From NCBI GenBank assembly GCA_963712825.1, contig CAVQJP010000005.1, positions 18,104 through 82,103 on the forward strand: DNA of 64,000 nt, read 5' to 3'. Origin of the DNA: AP-15 sp963712825 (GTDB lineage Bacteria; Pseudomonadota; Alphaproteobacteria; ATCC43930; CGMCC-115725). Below are positions 18,808 to 26,450 of this stretch, in pieces; the stretch's first letter is position 1, and each line of letters starts with the position of its first letter. A model generated the notes under the pieces. The model did no database searches and had not been told where the DNA came from. It saw only the letters and a list, made by a program, of their open reading frames with translations. A program made the position numbers and the translations under genes.

Positions 18808-19934
18808 TTGCCGGTTTCGCTCGGCGACGCGATCTGCGCCTCGACAAACGCGGCGGCGAAGTCGGCAAGCGTCGCCCTCTCGATCGCGCGGCGCATCTCG
18901 GCCATCAGGTCGGCATAGTAGTACAGATTGTGCGCGGTCAGCAGCATCGCTCCCAGAATCTCGCCGCTGCGGCAGAGATGGTGGAGATAGGCGCGGCTGT
19001 AGCCGGTGCAAGCCGGGCAACGGCATTCAGGGTCGAGCGGAGCCGGGTCGCCGGCATGGCGCGCGTTGCGCAGGTTCAGCGTGCCGCGACGAATAAAGGC
19101 CTGGGCGGTGCGGCCCGAGCGGGTCGGCAGCACGCAGTCGAACATGTCGACGCCGCGCATGACGGCACCAACGAGGTCGGCGGGCTTGCCGACCCCCATC
19201 AGATAGCGCGGCCGGTCCGGCGGGAGCGCGGGCGCCGTCGCATCGAGGACCGCGAAGGTCGTCGCCTGGCCCTCGCCGATCGCGAGCCCGCCGACCGCGT
19301 AGCCGTCAAACCCGATCTCGACGAGGCGAGCCGCCGAGCGCCGCCGCAGATCGGGGTGCACCCCGCCCTGGACGATGCCGAAGATGCCGTGGCCCGGGCG
19401 CTCGGCAAAGGCGCGGCGCGACCTCTCGGCCCAGCGCAGCGACAGCTCCATCGACTTTTCGACCACGTCCGGCGGCGACGGGTAGGGCGTGCATTCGTCG
19501 AGCGCCATCGTCACGTCGGCGCCGAGCAGATGCTGGATCTCGATCGAGCGCTCGGGCGTCAACAGATGGGCGCTGCCGTCGAGATGCGAGCGGAAGGTGA
19601 CGCCGTCCTCGCCGATCTTGCGCAATTTGGCCAATGACATGACCTGGAACCCGCCCGAATCGGTCAGGATCGCGTAGGGCCAATTCATAAAGTGGTGCAG
19701 CCCGCCGAGTGCCGCGATCCGCTCCGCGCCCGGCCGCAGCATCAGGTGATAGGTGTTGCCGAGGACGATCCTGGCGCCCGACGCGGCGACGCCCTCGGCG
19801 GTCATCGCCTTCACCGTCGCCGCGGTGCCGACCGGCATAAAGACCGGCGTCTCGACGACGCCATGCGCGGTCGCGAGCCGTCCGCGCCGGGCGGCCCCGT
19901 CGCGCCCCGTCACCTCGAAATCGATCATCCGCAC
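18804..19934 (-). CDS. tgt: queuine/preQ1 tRNA-ribosyltransferase Tgt
   Basis: tRNA-guanine transglycosylase, 376 residues, exchanging G34 for preQ1 in tRNAs with GUN anticodons. The conserved start is VETPVFMPVGTAATVK; the general acid/base aspartate is in YAILTDSGGFQVMS, and the nucleophilic aspartate is in GVDMFDCVLPTRSGRTAQAF. The zinc site is CRCPACTGYSRAYLHHL. First gene of a three-gene unit with queF (4-base overlap) and queG. queA is not adjacent, so the AdoMet step must be encoded elsewhere. Confidence 0.96.
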   Translation of the reverse strand: MRMIDFEVTGRDGAARRGRLATAHGVVETPVFMPVGTAATVKAMTAEGVAASGARIVLGNTYHLMLRPGAERIAALGGLHHFMNWPYAILTDSGGFQVMSLAKLRKIGEDGVTFRSHLDGSAHLLTPERSIEIQHLLGADVTMALDECTPYPSPPDVVEKSMELSLRWAERSRRAFAERPGHGIFGIVQGGVHPDLRRRSAARLVEIGFDGYAVGGLAIGEGQATTFAVLDATAPALPPDRPRYLMGVGKPADLVGAVMRGVDMFDCVLPTRSGRTAQAFIRRGTLNLRNARHAGDPAPLDPECRCPACTGYSRAYLHHLCRSGEILGAMLLTAHNLYYYADLMAEMRRAIERATLADFAAAFVEAQIASPSETGK

Positions 19935-20135
19935 GCGCCTTCCGTGCCGGCGTCACCGGCCTGCTCCGGGGGACAGCGCCCCTCGATCAAACATACCGGG
20001 TTCGCAGGCAACGCCAAGACCGACCGACCCGCGACGTGGGGCGGCTTGGGCGCGGACCATGCCAGGCGTTCGCTGCGGCTGGGTCGACGCGGGTCGGGTC
20101 GGACGGCGCCGGTCGGGCGAGGACGGCGCTGCGGG

Positions 20136-21398
20136 TCAGCGCCGGCGGCGGGCGGTTTCGCGCAACGCCCAGGGCATTTCTTCCCAGGAGCGGCCGTCGA
20201 CCAGGCGGCCGGCTGCGCGGCGGCGCCGCCGCACCAGCTTCTGCTCGGGGCCGTCGCCGGGCGCCGGCGTCCACTCGCCCCATTGCTTGAAGAAGAACGG
20301 CACCCCCGTCGCGGTGCAGCGGTCGCGCAGGTCGCGCACCCAGTCGGGATCGGTCGCCCGCGCGCCGGCGCCGGTCTCGCCGCCGGCGACGACCCAATCA
20401 AGCGGCCGCAATGCGGCCTCGGCGAGCGTCTGCCGGCGGTCGCCGCCGTCGAGACCAAAGCCGGCGCCGGCGAGCGCATCGACATAGCCGTCGGCGCCGA
20501 CCGCGAGCCGATCGGGGCGCACCGGGCCGAGCAACGGCTCGAAGCACGCCCAGCGCCACGCGGCCGGGGTTTGCAGCAAATGCGCAATGCGGTCGGCATG
20601 CTCCTGGTCTTCGATCGCAACGCCAAGCCAAAGATTGGGCAGCGGCCACGCCACGGGCCAAGGGCCGGGCGCGGCGCGGGCGGGCGCAGCATCGGCGGAA
20701 CCGCCCGGCGCCGCCATCGCGTCCGGTCCGGCCGGCCAATTCCGGGGCATGCCCGCACCAGCCTCCTGCCCCATTCCGGCGCCAAGCCCTGCTCCGACGC
20801 CAACTCCTGCTCCGGCGTCAACCCCTTCTCCGGAGCCGTTGCGGCGCGCCCGCAGCGACCCGCCCGACTGCACCGGATCCGTTGCCGCGAGGCGCTCGAT
20901 CTGCGCCGCGATACGGTGCCGGGTCTGCGGGTCCGAATAGTAGGCGCGCATTTGCGCAGCCCGACGGGTCAGCGTCAAAAAGCGATGCCAATGCGCGATC
21001 GTCATGACCGCATGCACGGTGTCGATGGTCTCGGTCGCGAGCTGTTCGTGGAACAAGTCGGAGAGCGAGTCGACCAGGATGCGCCGCCCTTTGCGCTGGC
21101 GCAGCGGCCAGGTCAGCAATTCCTCGCGCACGCGCAGCTCGCTCGTCCAATACGGGCCGGCGCGTCCCGCCGCGGTCAGGCCGGCATAGCGCGCCCCGCT
21201 CTTTCCGCCCATCCGCGCGAGCTGGGCGACGGTCCGCAGCGCCTCGCAATGATCGCATCCGGGACCCACCGGCGAGCAGCCGGCCGTCGGGTTCCAGCTC
21301 ACGTCGTACCACGCCGGCGACACCTCCGATCCGCCGCCCGGCACAACCGGTTCCGACGCCCGCGCCGCCATCCTGCCGATGCCGTCGCGCGGGGTCAT
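20136..21398 (-). CDS. DUF5131 (phage Gp37/Gp68 family) protein with Gly/Ala insert
   Basis: Protein of the DUF5131 three-cysteine family. The signature is WNPTAGCSPVGPGCDHC at residues 35-51, a C-x6-C-x2-C set that resembles a metal or radical-SAM cluster site. Other landmarks are ILVDSLSDLFHE, HWHRFLTLTRR, LPNLWLGVAIEDQEHADRI, DWVVAGGETGAGARATDPDWVRDLRDRC and FFFKQWGEW. Between the two halves, residues about 184-214 form a Gly/Ala/Val low-complexity insert encoded by short repeats (20757-20845). ATG at 21398 (or 21371) is chosen. The family is known from phages; function unknown. Confidence 0.82.
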   Translation of the reverse strand: MTPRDGIGRMAARASEPVVPGGGSEVSPAWYDVSWNPTAGCSPVGPGCDHCEALRTVAQLARMGGKSGARYAGLTAAGRAGPYWTSELRVREELLTWPLRQRKGRRILVDSLSDLFHEQLATETIDTVHAVMTIAHWHRFLTLTRRAAQMRAYYSDPQTRHRIAAQIERLAATDPVQSGGSLRARRNGSGEGVDAGAGVGVGAGLGAGMGQEAGAGMPRNWPAGPDAMAAPGGSADAAPARAAPGPWPVAWPLPNLWLGVAIEDQEHADRIAHLLQTPAAWRWACFEPLLGPVRPDRLAVGADGYVDALAGAGFGLDGGDRRQTLAEAALRPLDWVVAGGETGAGARATDPDWVRDLRDRCTATGVPFFFKQWGEWTPAPGDGPEQKLVRRRRRAAGRLVDGRSWEEMPWALRETARRRR

Positions 21399-21886
21399 CG
21401 GCCGGCAGCCGCCGAGCCGGACGGTTCCGCCGCAACGGGGCTGCGGCACGCTTTGGTACGGGCGCGGATCGACGCGACGGCACCAGCTGCCGCGGCCTGC
21501 GACCAGGCGATCAACTTCGGCATTAAAATTGCCCCCTTGGCGGTGGCGTGCATTCTCTAGATCGGCCTGGATTAAATTGCAACTATAATAAGATATGGTT
21601 AACCGAGGACAGCTTACTGGCGAACTGACGCCCGCGATCCGTCGTTTTGGCAGAAATCGAATCCCAAAACTTTGTTTAACGCGGCGCGTGGCTCGCCAAA
21701 GGCGGGTGCGGGCTAAACTTGCGGCGGGACAGAAAGTTAGCCGAAAGGCACGACAGGCCCGCGGCAAGCCGGGACCAAAACGACGAGGGTCGCGACCGGT
21801 CTTTAACACCCATTAAGCTGATATTCGGGCGGCCCTAAGCCGAAGGAGCCCGGCCGCCGGCGCCGTCCTTCCTCGCCTCGCGACGG
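21399..21886. other. intergenic stretch, partly AT-rich
   Basis: About 490 bases. Bases 21560-21610 are AT-rich and may hold the promoter of the DUF5131 gene on the minus strand. A 73-codon frame on the plus strand (21595-21816) encodes a very basic peptide (MVNRGQLTGELTPAIRRFGR...); no family is recognised and no clear ribosome site is seen, so it is not called. Confidence 0.35.
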
Positions 21887-22321
21887 CTATGCCGGGTCGC
21901 CGGTGTCGGCGACGAGCCCGGCGCAGACGATGCCGTAGACCGCGCAGGTCTCGTCGTTCTCCGAGGTGTCGCCGCTGATGCCGACCGCACCCGCGATTTC
22001 GCCCGCGGCGTCGCGGATCAGGACGCCGCCCGGGACCGGCACGACCCGGCCGCCCGAAGCGACGCTCAGCGCCTGAATGAAGACCGGGTTGGCGGCGGCG
22101 CGGCGCGCGAGCTCGCGCCCGCCAAAACCCATGCCGAGGGCGCCCCAGGCCTTGCCGCCGGCGATCTCGGGTCGCAGCAGGCTCGACCCGTCCTCGCGCT
22201 TCATCGCCTTCAGATGCCCGCCGGCGTCGAGAACGACGACCGTCAGCGGCTTGAACCCGAGCTCGCGGCCCTTTTCCAGGGCCTTGTCGACGATCACCGA
22301 AGCGTGCGCCAGGGTCAGCAT
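21887..22321 (-). CDS. GlcG/HbpS (DUF336) family protein
   Basis: 144-residue protein of the DUF336 family (GlcG, HbpS, PduO C-terminal domain). The family pattern is complete: ALEKGRELGFKPLTVVVLDAGGHLKAMKREDGSS near residues 14-47, PGGVLIRDAAGEIAGAVGISGDTSENDE near 97-124. Members bind haem or cobalamin or are accessory to glycolate metabolism; no glycolate genes are adjacent, so the role is open. It follows the F420-type oxidoreductase on the same strand with 33 bases between. Confidence 0.9.
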   Translation of the reverse strand: MLTLAHASVIVDKALEKGRELGFKPLTVVVLDAGGHLKAMKREDGSSLLRPEIAGGKAWGALGMGFGGRELARRAAANPVFIQALSVASGGRVVPVPGGVLIRDAAGEIAGAVGISGDTSENDETCAVYGIVCAGLVADTGDPA

Positions 22322-22354
22322 CGCGGTGCTCCTGCGGGTCAGTGGCGGTTAGCG

Positions 22355-23209
22355 TCAGTGGCGGGTCTGCCGGATCAGCTCGGCCCAGCGGTCGAGCATC
22401 GGCAGAATCTCGTCGGCCCTGGCGGAAGGCAACGCGACGATCGCGCGGACGATGCCCTGGTCGCGATAGCGGCGCAGCCGGTCGGGGTCCTCGGGCGCGC
22501 CGAAGATCGACACCGGCACGCTCGCCGCGTCGCGCCCGGCGTCGGCCGCCATCTGCCGGTAATCAGGCAGAAACTCGGTCACGTCGGCATAATGCTGCCG
22601 GCTCGCGTTCGGGACCCAGCCGTCGCCATAGCGGATCGCGCGCCGGGCGCTGTGTGGAAAGGCGCCGCCGACAATGACCGGCGGGTGCGGCTTTTGCACC
22701 GGTTTCGGCCACATCTTCATCTTTGGGAAATCGACGATCTCGCCGTGGTATTCGGCTTCCTCCTCGGTCCAGATCGCCCGCATCGCCTCGATCTGCTCGC
22801 GCATCCGCTTGAACCGGGTTTTGAAGACGGTGCCGTGGTCGGCCATCTCCTCCTGGTTCCAGCCGCCGCCGATGCCGAACAGAAACCGGCCGGCCGAGAC
22901 CTGGTCGAGCGAGGCGACGAGCTTCGCGGTCTGGATCGTGTCGCGCTGGATGACGAGGCAAACCCCGGTCGCGACCTTGAGGGTCGTGGTCGCCATCGCC
23001 GCCGCCGCCAGGGTCACGAACGGGTCCATCACGTCGTAATACTGGCGGCCGAGCTGCCCGCCCGAGGCCGGCTGCGACAGGCGCGACGACGGGATGTGCG
23101 AATGCTCGGGCGCCCACACCGACTCAAAGCCGCGCGCCTCCAAGGCCTGCGCCAGCTCGCCCGGGCCCATCGAATACTCGGTGAAAAACATCGACGCGCC
23201 GAAATCCAT
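22355..23209 (-). CDS. LLM class F420-dependent oxidoreductase
   Basis: Luciferase-like TIM-barrel oxidoreductase, 284 residues, of the TIGR03619-type class that uses F420 or FMN. Landmarks: EARGFESVWAPEHSHIP, DPFVTLAAAAMATTTLKVATGV, AKLVASLDQVSAGRFLFGIGGGWN, PPVIVGGAFPHSARRAIRYGDGWVP. Start ATG at 23209 (MDFGASMFFTEYSMG). Substrate is unknown. It lies between DUF2784 and the GlcG-like gene on the same strand and may form one transcript with the latter. Confidence 0.92.
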   Translation of the reverse strand: MDFGASMFFTEYSMGPGELAQALEARGFESVWAPEHSHIPSSRLSQPASGGQLGRQYYDVMDPFVTLAAAAMATTTLKVATGVCLVIQRDTIQTAKLVASLDQVSAGRFLFGIGGGWNQEEMADHGTVFKTRFKRMREQIEAMRAIWTEEEAEYHGEIVDFPKMKMWPKPVQKPHPPVIVGGAFPHSARRAIRYGDGWVPNASRQHYADVTEFLPDYRQMAADAGRDAASVPVSIFGAPEDPDRLRRYRDQGIVRAIVALPSARADEILPMLDRWAELIRQTRH

Positions 23210-23259
23210 CTGCGTTCTCCCGATCGCTGCGGCTTGCCGCGGGTGATGCCGCGCCGAGC

Positions 23260-23733
23260 TTAGCGGCGGTCGGCTCCTCCCCGCCAGCCGGAAGTTTGCC
23301 TGATGGCGAGCTCTCTCGTCCCGGCCGATAGAGTGCCTGTTTCCGCCGCCTTCAGCGCGGCGCCGCCGGCGCGCCGCGGCGGGACCAGCCATAAGAGGGC
23401 GAGCGCCCAGCCGAAGACGGCGAGGTAGAGCGCGGCGAACACCCAGATCGGCAATTGCCAATAGATCAGCCGGTCGACCCAGCCCGCGATCAGCGGCCCC
23501 GGCTGCGCGGCGCCGCCGGCGAGCGCCGCCTGCCACAGGGTCAGGATGCAGGCGCGCCCGAGGAGCGCCTGCGCCGCCACCGCCGCCAACAGCAGCACAT
23601 GCAGCAACCGCCACCAGCGGACGCGCACAAAACGCCAGCCGCACACCGCACCGAGCGGCACCGCGACCAGCCCAAGCACATTGAACAGGATGACCGCGAG
23701 GTGGACCGCGAGAACGAGGTCGGCCAGCATCAT
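23260..23733 (-). CDS. DUF2784 membrane protein
   Basis: 157-residue inner-membrane protein of the DUF2784 family. Start MMLADLVLAVHLAVILFNVLG at 23733 (a second ATG at 23730) is typical, followed by GWRFVRVRWWRLLHVLLL, RACILTLWQ and YWQLPIWVFAALYLAVFGWALALL, giving four membrane helices. The conserved cysteine-threonine-tryptophan loop C-x-LT-x-W is present. Function unknown. It is divergent from gabD. Confidence 0.85.
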   Translation of the reverse strand: MMLADLVLAVHLAVILFNVLGLVAVPLGAVCGWRFVRVRWWRLLHVLLLAAVAAQALLGRACILTLWQAALAGGAAQPGPLIAGWVDRLIYWQLPIWVFAALYLAVFGWALALLWLVPPRRAGGAALKAAETGTLSAGTRELAIRQTSGWRGGADRR

Positions 23734-23839
23734 CTCGGGTCGCCCTTTCCCAACCGCTGCCAGCCTTGCCAACCCCAAACCCGCTTCGTACCTATTCTAA
23801 AGCCTGAATCGTCCGTGAGGCTCAAGGGAGGTGTGCGCG

Positions 23840-25298
23840 ATGAAGCTTTCCGATCCCAAGCTGTTCCGCCAGCAATGCTATGTCGACGGCGAGTGGGTCG
23901 ACGCGGTGTCGGGGGCGACGATCCGGGTCGACGACCCGGCGACCGGCGAAGCGCTCGGCACCGTGCCGAAGATGGGTGCGGAGGAAACCCGCCGCGCGAT
24001 CGAGGCGGCCGACCGCGCCTTGCCGGCCTGGCGCGCCAAGACCGCCAAGGAGCGCGCGCACATCCTGCGCCGCTGGTACGATCTGATGATGGCGAACCAG
24101 GACGACCTCGCCACCCTGATGACCGCCGAGCAGGGCAAGCCCTTGGCCGAGTCGAAGGGCGAGATCGCCTATGCCGCCGCCTTTATCGAATGGTTTGGCG
24201 AGGAGGGAAAACGCATCTACGGCGACACGATCCCGGCGCACATGGCCGATAAGCGCATCGTCGTCACCAAGGAGCCGATCGGCGTCACCGCCGCGATCAC
24301 CCCGTGGAATTTCCCGGCGGCGATGATCACCAGGAAATGCGGCCCGGCCTTGGCCGCCGGCTGCACGATGGTGCTGAAGCCGGCCTCCGCGACACCCTAT
24401 TCGGCGCTCGCCCTGTGCGAATTGGCCGAGCGCGCCGGCGTGCCGCGCGGCGTCTTCTCGTGCGTGACCGGCGGTGCCAAGGAGATCGGCGGCGAGCTGA
24501 CCTCGAACCCGATCGTGCGCAAGCTGACCTTCACCGGCTCGACCGAGATCGGCAAATTGCTGATGGAGCAGTGTGCGGCGACGGTCAAAAAGACCTCGAT
24601 GGAATTGGGCGGCAACGCACCCTTTATCGTCTTTGACGACGCCGACATCGAGATGGCGGTCAAGGGCGCGATCGCCTCCAAATACCGGAACGCCGGCCAG
24701 ACCTGCGTGTGCGCCAACCGCATCTTGGTTCAGGACGGGGTCTACGACGCCTTTACCAAGCGGCTCGCCGAAGACCGCGGGTGCAATGAAGGTCGCGGGC
24801 GGCTTTGAGCCCGGTGCGGTGATCGGGCCGCTGATCGACATGAAGGCGGTCGAAAAGGTCGAGGCGCATATCGCCGACGCGGTCAAAAAGGGTGCGAAGA
24901 TCGTGATCGGCGGCAAGCGCAGCGCCTTGGGCGGCAGCTTTTTCGAGCCGACGGTCTTGACCGACGTGACCACCGACATGGTCATCACCCGCGAGGAGAC
25001 CTTTGGCCCGGTGGCGCCGCTCTACCGCTTCAAGACCGAGGCCGAGGCGGTCAAGATGGCCAACGACACCGAATTCGGGCTCGCCGCCTATTTCTACAGC
25101 CGCGACATCGGCCGCATCTGGCGCGTCGCCGAGGCGCTCGAATACGGCATCGTCGGCATCAACGAGGGCATCATCTCGACCGAGATCGCCCCCTTTGGCG
25201 GCATGAAGGAAAGCGGCATCGGCCGCGAAGGCTCGAAATACGGCATCGAGGACTACCTCGAAATCAAATACCTGTGCATGGGCGGCATCGACCGCTAA
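23840..25298 (+). pseudogene. gabD: succinate-semialdehyde dehydrogenase-type ALDH, one +1 frameshift
   Basis: NAD(P)-dependent aldehyde dehydrogenase closest to GabD, oxidising succinate semialdehyde to succinate. Frame 1 (from ATG 23840, GGGAGG upstream) carries ITPWNFPAAMITRK, the Gly motif FTGSTEIGK, the catalytic glutamate in MELGGNAPFIVFDDADIE and the nucleophile in GQTCVCANR. The frame breaks near 24773 (GCCGA-A-GACC). The second frame continues GAMKVAGGFEPGAVIGPLID to the normal C-terminus GIEDYLEIKYLCMGGID. Removing one A restores correct spacing; the gabD fragment at 29688 independently shows the unbroken version of this site. Confidence 0.88.
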
Positions 25299-25440
25299 GC
25301 ACCGCCCAACCTTCCCCGCCTGGCGGGGGAGGGTTAGGGTGGGGCAGCCGGGCCGAGATTGCTTCGCTTCGCCCGCAATGACGTAAACCGGCGTCATTGC
25401 GAGGAGCCTTCGGGCGACGAAGCAATCCCGCGGGCCCCCG
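25299..25440. repeat. two intergenic palindromes
   Basis: Right after gabD, CCTTCCCCGCCTGGCGGGGGAGGG forms a hairpin that may end transcription (about 25310-25335). Then ATTGCTTCGCTTCGCCCGCAATGACG and its inverted partner CGTCATTGCGAGGAGCCTTCGGGCGACGAAGCAAT make a second, larger inverted repeat (25357-25428). The second type is common between genes in alphaproteobacteria. Confidence 0.7.
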
Positions 25441-25454
25441 GGATCGGGCAGGAC

Positions 25455-25683
25455 ATGATGACCAAGGATCAGGTTAAGGCAGTATTGGAACGGGTCCCAA
25501 CCTGGCCAGAGGACCGGCAGCAGGAGCTGGCCGAACTTGCGCTTGAAATCGAGGCAGAACTCGCCAGCGCTGACTACAACGCGACACCGGACGAATTGGT
25601 GGCGATCGACGAAGGGCTTGCCGGGGAAGCTGCGAGCGAGGAGGAGAGTCAAGGCGGCTTTCGCTCTGTTCCGGCGGGGATGA
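25455..25683 (+). pseudogene. antitoxin of ParE-type pair, one +1 frameshift
   Basis: Short antitoxin-like protein: MMTKDQVKAVLERVPTWPEDRQQELAELALEIEAELASADYNATPDELVAIDEGLAGEAASEEE in pieces, a helical N-terminus with a charged tail typical of antitoxins that precede RelE/ParE toxins. In the printed sequence the frame runs into the toxin without a stop. Removing one A at about 25647 (GAGGAG-A-GTC) gives the ending VKAAFALFRRG and a TGA at 25681-25683, which overlaps the toxin ATG as ATGA. That restored ATGA overlap is what such operons normally show, so the break is an inserted base rather than a genuine fusion. Confidence 0.72.
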
Positions 25684-25964
25684 GGGTCGAATACTCGAAG
25701 CGGGCCGTCGCCGATCTTCATCAAATCGCCGCATATCACGCCCGCACAGCCAATCCGGCTATCGCCGGACGAATTGCGGCGCGCATTCAAGAGGTCGTTG
25801 CTCAAATTAGGGGATCGCCACTGAGCGGACGCTCGGTCGTGCGAAGGCGGGGCGTCCGCACCGTGCTGCTCGGAACCTACCGCTACAAAATCTTCTACAG
25901 GGTGGCGGGGGACGCGATCAGGATCATCCACATCCGCCACACGTCCCGGCGGCCGTACGGCTGA
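25680..25964 (+). CDS. RelE/ParE family toxin
   Basis: 94-residue toxin of the RelE/ParE superfamily. Start ATG at 25680 reads MRVEYSKRAVADLHQIAAYH, the standard alpha-1 pattern; then PAIAGRIAARIQEVVAQIRGSP, GRSVVRRRGVRTVLLGTYRYKIFYRV and the C-terminal IRIIHIRHTSRRP, all diagnostic. ParE members poison gyrase, RelE members cleave mRNA; the IRHTSRRP end favours the ParE branch. Adjacent antitoxin is frame-broken in this sequence, which would be lethal if the toxin were active, so either the break is an error or the toxin is silent. Confidence 0.88.
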   Translation: MRVEYSKRAVADLHQIAAYHARTANPAIAGRIAARIQEVVAQIRGSPLSGRSVVRRRGVRTVLLGTYRYKIFYRVAGDAIRIIHIRHTSRRPYG

Positions 25965-25990
25965 GATTCGGAAGGTAGCGTCCCGAAATT

Positions 25991-26058
25991 GCGAAATCTG
26001 GCGTGTGGCGGAAGCGCTCGAATACGGCATCGCTGTGCATGGGCGGCATCGACCGCTG
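25991..26058 (+). pseudogene. gabD 3'-end fragment with internal deletion
   Basis: ATCTGGCGTGTGGCGGAAGC ... GAATACGGCATCG matches gabD 25116-25147, then jumps directly to CTGTGCATGGGCGGCATCGACCGCTGA, matching gabD 25272-25298. About 125 bases are deleted between. Base differences show it is a diverged paralogue, not an assembly copy. It forms the left border of the R-M cassette. Confidence 0.75.
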
Positions 26059-26087
26059 AAGCTGTCGACGGTGGCGACCGCCCGCTG

Positions 26088-26375
26088 TCAAGCTGCCTCT
26101 TCAAGCCGCACCAATTCCGTCTCGAACGCGAAGCGCAATTGCGCGCCTTCGTCTTCCGGAAGGAACAATGTCATCTGCGGGAAGATCGTGCGGTAGAGCG
26201 AGAGGCGCGTCGGCTCCCAGGGTAACTGCCGCGCGGCCCGCGCCTCGGCAAGAATCTTGAGTAGCCGCGCCCGCACCTTGTCGGGATCGGGGCGATAGGG
26301 CGGTAGGCGCGAATCGCCGAAAAGATCCGGCTGTTCCTCGGCTTGAAAAAGATCGCCTTGGCCGCTCCGCGCCAT
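26088..26375 (-). CDS. small conserved protein with two QxDLF motifs
   Basis: 95-residue protein, start ATG at 26375 (MARSGQGDLFQAEEQPDLFGD); an ATG 36 bases earlier is possible. After the two QxDLF motifs comes a helical part, PDPDKVRARLLKILAEARAARQLPWEPTRLSLYRTIFPQM, then an acidic end LFLPEDEGAQLRFAFETELVRL. Proteins with this pattern occur in alphaproteobacteria as hypothetical proteins. QGDLF and QPDLF fit the Q-x-x-L-F sliding-clamp-binding consensus, an inference. It lies downstream of the R-M gene on the same strand inside the gabD-bounded cassette. Confidence 0.7.
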   Translation of the reverse strand: MARSGQGDLFQAEEQPDLFGDSRLPPYRPDPDKVRARLLKILAEARAARQLPWEPTRLSLYRTIFPQMTLFLPEDEGAQLRFAFETELVRLEEAA

Positions 26376-26450
26376 GCTTTCCCCATACCCCGACGACCTG
26401 CGCGCAACCATTATGCGCTGTGCCGCCGAGATACACCAGATGTTGAACGA

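Noticed and set aside
21595..21816. 73-codon highly basic frame
   Set aside because: No family resemblance, no ribosome site, and composition consistent with chance in an intergenic region.
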